64,000 nt of DNA from Pseudoxanthomonas sp. GTDB taxonomy: Bacteria > Pseudomonadota > Gammaproteobacteria > Xanthomonadales > Xanthomonadaceae. Location of the stretch: the NCBI RefSeq assembly GCF_035999195.1, contig NZ_DASYGY010000004.1, forward strand, positions 186,001-250,000, read 5' to 3'. A program made the position numbers and the translations under genes. Of the stretch, positions 16,702 to 25,098 are shown piece after piece. Each line of letters opens with the position of its first letter. The stretch's first letter is position 1. Below the pieces are notes generated by a model. It saw only the letters and a list, made by a program, of their open reading frames with translations, was not told where the DNA came from and made no database searches.

Positions 16702-18141
16702 TCAGGCGCGCGCCTGGCTGGCATCGGGCGGCAGGATGGGGTGCGGCGCGGTGGAGCGCGCGGCCTGGAAGGTCTTCCACGTATTCCAGGCCATCAGCAG
16801 CATGCCGCCGAACACCAGCAGGCCGCCGCCCAGGCGGACCAGGTAGTAGGGATAGGTGGCGTTGAGCGCTTCCACGAAGCTGTAGGTCAGCGTGCCGTCG
16901 GCATTGGTGGCGCGCCACATCAGGCCCTGCATCACGCCGGCGATCCACATCGAGGCGATGTAGAACACCACACCCAGCGTGTGCAGCCAGAAATGCGTAT
17001 CGATGGCCTTGACGGAGAACATCTGCTCGCGGCCCAGCAGCTTCGGCAGCATCGCGTAGACCGAGCCGATGGTGATCATCGCCACCCAGCCCAGCGCGCC
17101 GGCATGCACATGGCCGATGGTCCAGTCGGTGTAGTGGCTCAGCGAGTTGACCGTCTTGATCGACATCATCGGCCCCTCGAACGTGCTCATCATGTAGAAC
17201 GACAGCGAGACGATCAGGAATTTCAGGATCGGGTCGGTGCGCAGCTTGTGCCACACGCCCGACAGCGTCATCACACCGTTGATGGCGCCGCCCCAGCTGG
17301 GCGCCAGCAGGATCAGCGAGAACACCATGCCCAGGCTCTGCGCCCAGTCCGGCAGCGCCGTGTAGTGCAGGTGGTGCGGGCCGGCCCACATGTAGATGGC
17401 GATCAGCGCCCAGAAGTGCACGATCGACAGGCGGTACGAGTACACCGGGCGGCCGGCCTGCTTCGGCACGAAGTAGTACATCATCCCGAGGAAGCCGGCG
17501 GTCAGGAAGAAGCCCACCGCGTTGTGGCCGTACCACCACTGCACCATCGCGTCGACGGCGCCGCTGTAGACCGGATACGAATGCAGCGGGCCGCTCGGCA
17601 GCGCCAGGCTGTTGACGATGTGCAGCAGCGCCACGGCGATGATGTAGGCACCGAAGAACCAGTTGGCCACATAGATGTGCTTGACCGCGCGCTTGGCGAT
17701 GGTGCCGAAGAACAGCACGGCATACGACACCCAGACCACCGCGATCAGCACGTCGATCGGCCAGATCAGCTCGGCGTATTCCTTGCCCTGGGTCAGGCCC
17801 AGCGGCAGCGACACCGCCGCCGCCACGATGACCAGCTGCCAGCCCCAGAACACGAAGGCCGCCAGCTTGTCCGAGATCAGCCGCACGTGGCTGGTCCGCT
17901 GCACCACGTGCAGGCTGGTGGCGAACAGCGCGCAGCCGCCGAACGCGAAGATCACCGCATTGGTATGCAGCGGGCGCAATCTGCCGTAGCTCAGCCACGG
18001 CACGTCGAAGTTCAACGCAGGCCAGTACAGCTGCGCCGCGATCAGCACCCCCACCAGCATCCCCACGATGCCCCAGACCACGGTCATCACCGTGAACTGG
18101 CGTACCACCTTGTCGTTGTAAGTCCCCTGGACGCCTTGCAT
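16702..18141 (-). CDS. ccoN: cbb3 oxidase catalytic subunit CcoN
   Basis: 479 residues, about twelve membrane helices. Heme and CuB ligand motifs of the heme-copper family are visible: RPLHTNAVIF (low-spin heme His), QWWYGHNAVGFFLT (CuB His plus the Tyr-containing segment), AGPHHLHYT (CuB His pair) and IGHVHAGALGW. Catalytic subunit of the high-affinity oxygen reductase of the inner membrane. First gene of the run, with the FNR/Anr box upstream centred 41.5 bases before the predicted start point. An in-frame upstream extension to 18276 would run through the promoter and is rejected. Confidence 0.96.
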   Translation of the reverse strand: MQGVQGTYNDKVVRQFTVMTVVWGIVGMLVGVLIAAQLYWPALNFDVPWLSYGRLRPLHTNAVIFAFGGCALFATSLHVVQRTSHVRLISDKLAAFVFWGWQLVIVAAAVSLPLGLTQGKEYAELIWPIDVLIAVVWVSYAVLFFGTIAKRAVKHIYVANWFFGAYIIAVALLHIVNSLALPSGPLHSYPVYSGAVDAMVQWWYGHNAVGFFLTAGFLGMMYYFVPKQAGRPVYSYRLSIVHFWALIAIYMWAGPHHLHYTALPDWAQSLGMVFSLILLAPSWGGAINGVMTLSGVWHKLRTDPILKFLIVSLSFYMMSTFEGPMMSIKTVNSLSHYTDWTIGHVHAGALGWVAMITIGSVYAMLPKLLGREQMFSVKAIDTHFWLHTLGVVFYIASMWIAGVMQGLMWRATNADGTLTYSFVEALNATYPYYLVRLGGGLLVFGGMLLMAWNTWKTFQAARSTAPHPILPPDASQARA

Positions 18142-18168
18142 GCGGCCTCTCCTGTTCTGGTACGGTGG

Positions 18169-18210
18169 ATTCTCGGCCCCATTCAGCCGGGGCGCATTGA
18201 TCAGGATCAA
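18169..18210 (-). promoter_or_regulatory. FNR/Anr-dependent promoter of ccoN
   Basis: A perfect FNR/Anr palindrome TTGATcaggATCAA spans 18197-18210. On the minus strand the hexamer GAGAAT (18174-18169) matches the -10 consensus at four positions. With a start point at 18162 the palindrome is centred exactly at -41.5, the classic class II position for FNR activation. The box lies between the divergent ccoN and cydA genes and could act on both, although it is about 135 bases from the best cydA -10. Confidence 0.88.
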
Positions 18211-18325
18211 CCCCCTCCGGCCCCCTTGCCGACGGCCGGTAGGCCACGGGGCGCGCAGCATGCCGCGGCGCTGCACGGGACGGGATGCGACAAAGGGTCG
18301 CCCCCCTCATGGAACGGGCGGCGTC

Positions 18326-18331
18326 TAGAAT
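18326..18331 (+). promoter_or_regulatory. candidate -10 element of cydA
   Basis: TAGAAT lies 31 bases before the cydA ATG, in the TCTAGAATCC context that recurs ahead of ampE in this window. No good -35 is visible at the usual distance, which fits a promoter needing an activator. Confidence 0.5.
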
Positions 18332-18361
18332 CCGCCTCAGATACCCGGGAGCCGCATCGCC

Positions 18362-19933
18362 ATGCCGGACATGACCGTCGTCGAGCTTTCCCGCCTGCAG
18401 TTCGCGCTGACGGCGATGTACCACTTCCTGTTCGTCCCGCTGACGCTGGGGCTCTCTTTCCTGATCGCCATCATGGAAAGCGTCTACGTGATGACCGGGC
18501 GCGACATCTGGCGGCGGATGACGCTGTTCTGGGGCACGCTGTTCGGCATCAACTTCGCCATGGGCGTGGCCACCGGCATCGTGATGGAGTTCCAGTTCGG
18601 CATGAACTGGTCCTACTACAGCCACTATGTCGGCGACATTTTCGGCGCACCGCTGGCCATCGAAGGCCTGATGGCGTTCTTCCTGGAAGCGACCTTCATC
18701 GGCCTGTTCTTCTTCGGCTGGGACAGGTTGAGCAAGGTGCAGCACCTGGTGGTGACCTGGCTGGTGGCGCTGGGCTCCAACTTCTCCGCGCTGTGGATCC
18801 TGGTGGCCAACGGCTGGATGCAGAACCCGGTGGGTGCGGTCTTCAATCCCGAGACCATGCGCATGGAGATCACCGACTTCATGGCGGTGATCTTCAATCC
18901 GGTGGCGCAGGCCAAGTTCGTCCACACGGTGTCGGCCGGCTATGTCACCGGCGCCATGTTCGTGATGGCGATCAGTGCGTTCTACCTGTTGCGCGGCCGC
19001 AACGTCGACTTCGCCAAGCGCTCGATGGCGGTCGCGGCGAGTTTCGGCCTGGCCTCAGCGCTGTCGGTCGTCGTACTGGGCGACGAGAGTGGTTATGCCA
19101 CCAGCGAACACCAGAAGATGAAGCTGGCCGCCATCGAGGCGATGTGGGAAACCGAGCCCGCGCCGGCCGGCTTCAACGCCTTCGCCCTTCCCGACCAGAC
19201 GCACCAGACCAACCACTACGCGCTGCACATCCCCTACGTGATGGGCCTGATCGGCACGCGGTCGTTCAACACCGAGATGCCCGGCATCCTGGACCTGGTG
19301 GAGCGCGCCGAGGGCCGCATCCGCAACGGCCTGCTGGGCTACGAGGCGCTGCAGACGCTGCGCGCGAACAGGCACGACGGTACCGCGCGACAGGTCTTCG
19401 AGGCGCACTGGCGCGACATCGGCCACGCCCTGCTGCTGAAGCGCTACCGCGAGGACATCGGCAACGCCACCGAGGAGGAGATCGTGCGCGCCGCGCACGA
19501 CACCGTGCCGCACGTGGCGCCGCTGTTCTGGAGCTTCCGGCTGATGGCGGGGCTGGGCTTCTACTTCATCGCCTTCTTCGCGGTGGCGTTCTACCTGGCC
19601 AGCCGGCAGCGGCTGGACCGCTACCGGTGGTTCCTGAAGGTCGCGTTCTGGAGCCTGCCGCTGCCGTGGCTGGCGATCGAGGCGGGCTGGCTGATCGCCG
19701 AGTACGGGCGGCAGCCGTGGATCATCGACGGCGTGCTGCCCACGTTCCTCGCCGCGTCCGGACTGGAGCTGCACCAGATCGTGATTTCGCTCACCGGCTT
19801 CGTACTGATCTACACGGTGCTCGCCATCATCGAGGTCTGGCTGATGCGCAAGCTGATCCTGAAGGGGCCCGAGCATCTGTCGGAGCCGCAGCCCGATGGG
19901 GAAGGCGTGCCACAACCGGCCCCGGCGGGCTGA
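18362..19933 (+). CDS. cydA: cytochrome bd oxidase subunit I CydA
   Basis: 523 residues. Membrane helices with the b595 ligand region MYHFLFVPLTLG (His21), the b558 region VHTVSAGYVTGA and a downstream Met in FWSFRLMAG. The long Q-loop between helices 6 and 7 (about 245-370) contains DQTHQTNHYALHIPY and a C-terminal insertion of the E. coli (long) type. GRQPW is present at about 450, as in true bd oxidases. Subunit I oxidises quinol and reduces oxygen at high affinity. It is followed 12 bases later by cydB. Confidence 0.96.
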   Translation: MPDMTVVELSRLQFALTAMYHFLFVPLTLGLSFLIAIMESVYVMTGRDIWRRMTLFWGTLFGINFAMGVATGIVMEFQFGMNWSYYSHYVGDIFGAPLAIEGLMAFFLEATFIGLFFFGWDRLSKVQHLVVTWLVALGSNFSALWILVANGWMQNPVGAVFNPETMRMEITDFMAVIFNPVAQAKFVHTVSAGYVTGAMFVMAISAFYLLRGRNVDFAKRSMAVAASFGLASALSVVVLGDESGYATSEHQKMKLAAIEAMWETEPAPAGFNAFALPDQTHQTNHYALHIPYVMGLIGTRSFNTEMPGILDLVERAEGRIRNGLLGYEALQTLRANRHDGTARQVFEAHWRDIGHALLLKRYREDIGNATEEEIVRAAHDTVPHVAPLFWSFRLMAGLGFYFIAFFAVAFYLASRQRLDRYRWFLKVAFWSLPLPWLAIEAGWLIAEYGRQPWIIDGVLPTFLAASGLELHQIVISLTGFVLIYTVLAIIEVWLMRKLILKGPEHLSEPQPDGEGVPQPAPAG

Positions 19934-19945
19934 CGGGAGAGACGC

Positions 19946-21091
19946 ATGGACACCATTCCGCTCGACTACGCCACGCTGCGCCTGATCTGGTGGCTGCTGC
20001 TGGGCATCCTGCTGATCGGCTTCGCGGTGATGGACGGCTTCGACCTGGGCGTAGCGACGCTGCTGCCCGCGGTGGCGCGCACCGACGAAGAGCGCCGCCT
20101 CGTGCTGAACGTCATCGGCCCCGTGTGGGAAGGCAACCAGGTATGGCTGATCCTCGGCGGCGGCGCGATCTTCGCCGCGTTTCCGCCGCTGTATGCGGTC
20201 AGCTTCTCCGGGTTCTACCTGGCGATGTTCCTGATCCTGTTCGCGCTGATCCTGCGGCCGGTCGGCTTCAAGTTCCGCAGCAAGGTGCCCGATCCGCGCT
20301 GGCGCGCCGCGTGGGACGGGTCGCTGTTCGTCAGCGGGCTGGTGCCGGCGCTGGTGTTCGGCGTGGCGATGGGCAACGTGCTGCTCGGCGTGCCGTTCCA
20401 CTTCGACGATACGCTGCGCATCTTCTACGAAGGCGGTCTGTTCGGCCTGCTGACGCCGTTCGCGCTGCTGTGCGGCCTGGTCAGCGTGGCGATGCTGGTG
20501 ATGCATGGCGCCGCCATGCTGGCGATGAAGACCTCCGGTGCCATCGCCGAACGTGCGCGCCGTTACGGCAGCCTCGCCGCACTGGCGACGGCAGTGCTGT
20601 TCGTGATCGGCGGCCTGTGGGTCGCGCGCATCGACGGCTACGCGCTGCAGGTGGCGATGGATCCCGCCGGCGCGTCGAACCCGCTGGCCAAGGTCGTGGT
20701 CGCGCAGCCGGGTGCATGGATGGAGAACTACACGCGGTGGCCGCTGGCGTGGCTGCTGCCGGTACTGGGCGTGGCCGGCGCGGTGCTGAGTGCCGGCCTG
20801 CTGCGTGCGGGACGCGCCGGCCTGGCGTTCCTGTCGTCGTCGGGCAGCATCGCGTCGATCATCCTGACGCTCGGCGTGGCCGTGTTCCCGTTCCTGCTGC
20901 CTTCGTCCACACAGCCGGGCTCCAGCCTGACGCTGTGGGACGCCTCGTCCAGCCACATGACGCTCTTCATCATGCTGCTGGCCACGGCGTTCTTCCTGCC
21001 CATCGTGCTGCTCTACACCGCCTGGGTCTTCCGCGTGCTGCGCGGAAAGGTCGACCGGGACGGGATGGGCCGCAACCCCAACGCGTACTGA
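19946..21091 (+). CDS. cydB: cytochrome bd oxidase subunit II CydB
   Basis: 381 residues, eight to nine membrane helices. The N-terminus carries WWLLLGILLIGFAVMDGFDLG, a family signature, followed by LPAVARTDEERR and NVIGPVWEGNQVWLI. Subunit II supports heme insertion and complex stability. Ribosome site GGGAGAG precedes the ATG. Linked to cydA and cydX. Confidence 0.95.
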   Translation: MDTIPLDYATLRLIWWLLLGILLIGFAVMDGFDLGVATLLPAVARTDEERRLVLNVIGPVWEGNQVWLILGGGAIFAAFPPLYAVSFSGFYLAMFLILFALILRPVGFKFRSKVPDPRWRAAWDGSLFVSGLVPALVFGVAMGNVLLGVPFHFDDTLRIFYEGGLFGLLTPFALLCGLVSVAMLVMHGAAMLAMKTSGAIAERARRYGSLAALATAVLFVIGGLWVARIDGYALQVAMDPAGASNPLAKVVVAQPGAWMENYTRWPLAWLLPVLGVAGAVLSAGLLRAGRAGLAFLSSSGSIASIILTLGVAVFPFLLPSSTQPGSSLTLWDASSSHMTLFIMLLATAFFLPIVLLYTAWVFRVLRGKVDRDGMGRNPNAY

Positions 21092-21102
21092 GGAGCTTCG
21101 CC

Positions 21103-21219
21103 ATGTGGTACTTCAGCTGGATCCTGGGCGCCGGCCTGGCCGCGAGCTTCGCCATCCTCAACGGCATGTGGTACGAGATGCGCGAGAACGACCGCGACGC
21201 CGAACGCCGTGATCGCTGA
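21103..21219 (+). CDS. cydX: cytochrome bd oxidase small subunit CydX
   Basis: 38 residues, starting ATG at 21103 twelve bases after cydB, preceded by AGGAG. MWYFSWILGAGLA followed by NGMWYEMRE matches the CydX/YbgT family: one membrane helix and a short charged tail. CydX stabilises the heme b595/d site of the bd oxidase. Its presence shows the full cydABX set. Confidence 0.92.
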   Translation: MWYFSWILGAGLAASFAILNGMWYEMRENDRDAERRDR

Positions 21220-21232
21220 CCGGTCTGCGCCC

Positions 21233-21260
21233 GGTCGCCGGCGACCCCGGCGCGGCCGGG
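21233..21260 (+). terminator. GC-rich hairpins after cydX
   Basis: Two adjacent inverted repeats: a 14-base perfect palindrome GGTCGCCGGCGACC (21233-21246) and the hairpin CCCGGC-GCG-GCCGGG (21246-21260). They lie just past the cydX stop. There is no T-run, so termination is possible but not assured. Confidence 0.35.
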
Positions 21261-21375
21261 ACCTGCGGCACTCGGCGCGCCGCCCCGGTTCCGGCATCAT
21301 CCGGACGGTGTCGGGCATGGTGCCCGCACGGCCACGCCCTCGCGCAGGGTGCGGCCTCCGGCATGGAGAGGCGCC

Positions 21376-22797
21376 TTGAACCGAATCGCAACCGCATTGT
21401 TCGTCCTGTTGGCCGTTCCCGCCGCGCAGGCGGTGGAACTGCCGCGGCTGTTTTCCGATAGCATGGTCGTACAGCGCGATCAGCCGGTGCAGGTCTGGGG
21501 CCGCGCCGCGCCCGGCGCGCAGGTGACCGTGAGCTTCGCCGGTACCGCGCCCCCGGCCACGCAGGCCGATGCCGACGGCCGCTGGTCGCTCGAACTGCCG
21601 GCGCAGACCGCCGGCGGACCCCACGTGATGCGCATCGACGACGGCACGCGGCCGCGCGTGCTGAACGACGTGCTGGTCGGCGACGTGTGGCTGGCCAGCG
21701 GGCAGTCGAACATGGAGTGGCCGATCGCGCAGGCGGCCGATGCCGATACCGAGATCGCGCGCGCGACCGATCCGCAGATCCGCCACTTCAAGATTCCGCG
21801 CGCCTGGGCCGGCACGCCGCAGCACCAGCTCACCGGGGGCGAGTGGGTGGCCGCATCGCCGCAGGTAGGGGGCCGGTTCTCGGCGGTCGCCCATCATTTC
21901 GCGCGCGAGCTGCGCGCGGTTACCGGCGTGCCGATCGGCATCATCGACAGCACCTGGGGCGGCAGCCGCATCGAAGCGTGGATGGATGCGGCTTCGCAGG
22001 GACTGGATGAGGCCAGGGTGGCCGAAGAGGCCGCATCGCTGGGCGAGGGCGACGACATCAACCAGCGTCCCGCGTTGCTCTACAACGCGATGATCCATCC
22101 CCTGCAGCCCTACGCGATGCGCGGCGTGATCTGGTACCAGGGCGAATCGAATGCCGACACCGTGGAAGACGCGCTGCGCTACCGCCGCCAGTTCCCCACG
22201 CTGATCGAACAGTGGCAAAGCCAGTGGCGTACGCAGTGGGATGCGCCCAGCCTGCCGTTCCTGTGGGTGCAGCTGGCCAGCTACGCCTCGGGCAAGGACC
22301 GTGGCGATACGAGCCCGTGGGCCGTGCTGCGCGAGGCGCAGTCGATGACGCTGTGGATGCCGGGCACGGCGCAGGCGGTGACCATCGACATCGGCGATCC
22401 ATCCGACATCCATCCGCGCAACAAGCGCGAGGTGGGCCGGCGGCTGGCGCTGGCGGCGCGCCGCGTGGCGTACGGCGAGGCGGTGGCCTTCCACGGTCCC
22501 ACGCCGCAATACACCCGCTTCGAGGGCAACGCGGCGCATGTCGAGTTCGGCACGTCGGGCGGCACCCTGGCCGTTCGCGGTGGCGGCACGCGCGTGCGGG
22601 GGTTCGCGCTGGCCGGCACCGACCAGGTGTTTCATCCGGCCGAGGCAACGCTGCAGGACGGGCGCGTGCTTGTGCGCAGCGCGAAGGTGGCGCGTCCGGC
22701 GGCCGTACGCTACGGCTGGTCCGACAACCCGGTCGAGGCTGATCTGGTCAATACCGATGGGCTGCCCGCGTCGCCGTTCCGCAGCGACAACTGGTAG
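21376..22797 (+). CDS. secreted sialate O-acetylesterase-family esterase
   Basis: 473 residues from a TTG start at 21376, chosen because GGAGAGG lies four bases upstream and the signal peptide (cleavage near AQA-VELP, residue 20) then has normal length. SGNH-type blocks are visible: ASGQSNMEWP (nucleophile Ser), IWYQGESNA and DPSDIHPRNK (catalytic Asp/His). The family removes O-acetyl groups from sialic acids or, in relatives, from plant polysaccharides. The product should be periplasmic or secreted. It stands alone, with cydX upstream and the T-hemolysin cluster downstream. Confidence 0.88.
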   Translation: MNRIATALFVLLAVPAAQAVELPRLFSDSMVVQRDQPVQVWGRAAPGAQVTVSFAGTAPPATQADADGRWSLELPAQTAGGPHVMRIDDGTRPRVLNDVLVGDVWLASGQSNMEWPIAQAADADTEIARATDPQIRHFKIPRAWAGTPQHQLTGGEWVAASPQVGGRFSAVAHHFARELRAVTGVPIGIIDSTWGGSRIEAWMDAASQGLDEARVAEEAASLGEGDDINQRPALLYNAMIHPLQPYAMRGVIWYQGESNADTVEDALRYRRQFPTLIEQWQSQWRTQWDAPSLPFLWVQLASYASGKDRGDTSPWAVLREAQSMTLWMPGTAQAVTIDIGDPSDIHPRNKREVGRRLALAARRVAYGEAVAFHGPTPQYTRFEGNAAHVEFGTSGGTLAVRGGGTRVRGFALAGTDQVFHPAEATLQDGRVLVRSAKVARPAAVRYGWSDNPVEADLVNTDGLPASPFRSDNW

Positions 22798-22927
22798 CAG
22801 GATCGCCGCGCAGTTCAGAAGTGATTTAACCGGCGCGTGATGCGGCACCGATTCTCACGAATTCGTTCGCAGAATCTAATGGGGGCTTAACTTCCGGCTA
22901 ATTGAGCCTTAATCCAGCGCTTCCAGC

Positions 22928-23596
22928 ATGCCCGCCATGCACTGGATCCGCTCCCACATCGCGCTCGCACCACTCCCCGGCCGTTTCGTCAGTGTCCGTT
23001 TCGTCGATCCGGGCGATCCGGATCGCGCCGAGGTGGAGGCGTTCATCGCCGGCGTCTATCGCGATCGCCATGGCGCGACGCTGCGGACGTTCTTTCCTCA
23101 CCTGCTCGCCTACCGCGACAGCGCCGGCCAGTTGGCCGCCGCGGTCGGCATCCGCGCCGGCGGCGATGGCCCGCTGTTCGTGGAGCATTACCTCGACGCG
23201 CCGGTGGAACAGGCGATGTCGCAGCATGGCCTGGCGCGCGTCGACCGGCGCCGGGTGGTGGAGGTGGGCAACTTCGCCGCGACCACGCCCGGCATCGCAC
23301 GCGAGCTCATCCTGCAGCTCGCACTCACCCTGCAGGCCGCCGGCATGGATTGGGTGTTGCTGGTGGCGACCCAGCAGCTGCGCAATGCGTTCGAGCGACT
23401 GCACCTGCCGATGCTCGACCTGGCCGAAGCCCGCGCGGAACGACTCGGCGACGCCCGTGGCGACTGGGGCCGCTACTACGCCTCGCGTCCACGATTGATC
23501 TGCGGCAACCTGGCCGAAGGTGTCACCTATCTGCGCGGAGATCCGCGGCCGCAGGCATGCGATGCGCCGATGCGGTGCCTGGCGGGCGCGCCATGA
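22928..23596 (+). CDS. thermostable-hemolysin (T_hemolysin) family protein
   Basis: 222 residues from ATG 22928 (a second ATG at 22937 is possible). Features of the T_hemolysin family include the N-terminal FIAGVYRDRHGA region, a central RRRVVEVGNFAAT block and the C-terminal WGRYYASRPRLICGNLAEG. The sequence looks like a soluble alpha/beta protein reminiscent of GNAT/autoinducer-synthase acyltransferases rather than a pore-forming toxin; that resemblance is my inference. There is no signal peptide. Its stop overlaps the AMP-ligase start (ATGA), the first of several tight couplings in this cluster. The hemolysin name reflects Vibrio relatives and should not be taken as function here. Confidence 0.85.
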   Translation: MPAMHWIRSHIALAPLPGRFVSVRFVDPGDPDRAEVEAFIAGVYRDRHGATLRTFFPHLLAYRDSAGQLAAAVGIRAGGDGPLFVEHYLDAPVEQAMSQHGLARVDRRRVVEVGNFAATTPGIARELILQLALTLQAAGMDWVLLVATQQLRNAFERLHLPMLDLAEARAERLGDARGDWGRYYASRPRLICGNLAEGVTYLRGDPRPQACDAPMRCLAGAP

Positions 23597-25098
23597 TCCG
23601 GCCGATGGAGGTCGTGCTGCGGAGCACGGGCGAGCGCAGCCGGCCGCGCGTGATCACCGCCGACAGCGCGCTGGACGACCGGATGCTGGCCGCCAGGATT
23701 GACGCCATGGTCGCGTGGCTGGCGAAGACCGGCATCCGCCGCGTCGCCAGCCGGCTGGACAACGGGCCATCCTGGTTCGTGCTGGATCTGGCGCTTCGCG
23801 AGGTCGGTGGCGTGCATGTGCCGCTGCCGATGTTCTTCTCCGAAGCGCAGATGCGGCACGCGCTGGCCAACAGCGGCGCGCAATGCGTGATTACCGCACG
23901 CGAGGACGCCATGCCGCCGGGCGCGGAAGCGCTGACCGGCTTCCTCGATGGCGAGCGGCTGGCGTGCTGGCGTACGCCGGCAGACGAGAGCCGCGCGACG
24001 GCATTGCCGGCGCGCACGGCGTGCATCACCTACACCTCCGGTACGACGGGCCGCCCGCGGGGCGTATGCCTGGACGCCGACACGCTGTTCACCGTGGCCG
24101 CGTCGCTGGTGGATGCCGCGGCGTCGATCGCGCCGCGGCGGCACCTGTGCCTTATGCCGCTGGCCACGCTGCTCGAGAACGTGGCCGGCCTGTACGCCAC
24201 GCTGCTGGCGGATGCCGAGATCGCGCTGCCGTCGTTGGCGGAGATCGGCTACACCGGCGCCACCGGCCTGGACGTGCCCACGCTGCTGCGCTGCCTGCAC
24301 CGCTACCAGCCGGAGAGCGTGATCCTGGTGCCGCAGCTGTTGCTGGCGCTGGTGATGGCGGCCGAGCAGGGCGCGCCGCTTCCGCCATCGCTGCGCTACG
24401 TCGCTGTCGGCGGTGGACGCGTCGGTCCGGGACTGCTGCGACGCGCGCGCGCGCTCGGGCTGCCGGTGTTCGAAGGCTATGGCCTGACCGAATGCGGCTC
24501 GGTGGTCTGTCTGAACCGCCCCGATGCGCTGCGCGAAGGCAGCGTCGGACGTCCGCTGCCGCACGCCCGCGTCTCGATCGTGGAGGGCGAGATCCAGGTC
24601 GACGGCGCGCGTGCGCTCGCCTATCTCGGCGGCGAACCGCTGCCGGCCGGTCGCGTCCGAACCGGTGATCTCGGTCACCTCGACGACGAGGGCTTCGTGC
24701 ACATCACCGGTCGCCGCAAGAACGTCTTCATCACCGCGTTCGGCCGCAACGTGTCGCCCGAATGGGTTGAGAGCGAGCTGCTCGCGCACCCCGCCATCGC
24801 CCAGGCGGTCGTGTGGGGCGAAGGCCAGGCGGACAACGTGGCGGTGCTGGTGCCGCGTCGCGCCGACATCGACGACACCCGCCTCGCGCGTGCGCTGTCC
24901 GACGTCAACGCCGGATTGCCCGATTACGCACGCATCGCGCGCTTCGTGCGTGCGGGCGCGTCCTTCACCGCCGACGCCGGCCTGCTGACCGCCAATGGCC
25001 GGCCGCGTCGCGAGGCGATCCTGTCCCGCTACCAGGCCGATGTCGATGCCTGCTACCGGCGCGCCCCCAACGTATCCCCCTCCGGAGTTGCTGCATGA
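23593..25098 (+). CDS. AMP-dependent acid ligase (adenylate-forming) of the T-hemolysin cluster
   Basis: 501 residues. The adenylation core shows YTSGTTGRPRG (P-loop), GYGLTECG and RTGDLGHLDDEGF with GRRKN. The C-terminal subdomain ends in LLTANGRPRREAIL, where Arg470 stands at the position of the invariant catalytic lysine (A10) of most family members. It probably activates a carboxylic or fatty acid as acyl-AMP; the substrate is unknown and no carrier protein is nearby. Its ATG overlaps the previous stop and its own stop overlaps the next start. It is shorter than typical acyl-CoA synthetases, with a reduced N-terminal lobe. Confidence 0.88.
   Translation: MIRPMEVVLRSTGERSRPRVITADSALDDRMLAARIDAMVAWLAKTGIRRVASRLDNGPSWFVLDLALREVGGVHVPLPMFFSEAQMRHALANSGAQCVITAREDAMPPGAEALTGFLDGERLACWRTPADESRATALPARTACITYTSGTTGRPRGVCLDADTLFTVAASLVDAAASIAPRRHLCLMPLATLLENVAGLYATLLADAEIALPSLAEIGYTGATGLDVPTLLRCLHRYQPESVILVPQLLLALVMAAEQGAPLPPSLRYVAVGGGRVGPGLLRRARALGLPVFEGYGLTECGSVVCLNRPDALREGSVGRPLPHARVSIVEGEIQVDGARALAYLGGEPLPAGRVRTGDLGHLDDEGFVHITGRRKNVFITAFGRNVSPEWVESELLAHPAIAQAVVWGEGQADNVAVLVPRRADIDDTRLARALSDVNAGLPDYARIARFVRAGASFTADAGLLTANGRPRREAILSRYQADVDACYRRAPNVSPSGVAA

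Noticed and set aside
16561..21219. 1552-residue plus-strand open frame
   Set aside because: It runs antisense to ccoO and ccoN and then out of frame through cydA and cydB; composition and absence of motifs show a GC-driven shadow.
22928..23596. Secreted pore-forming hemolysin
   Set aside because: No signal peptide and a cytosolic enzyme-like sequence tied to metabolic genes.
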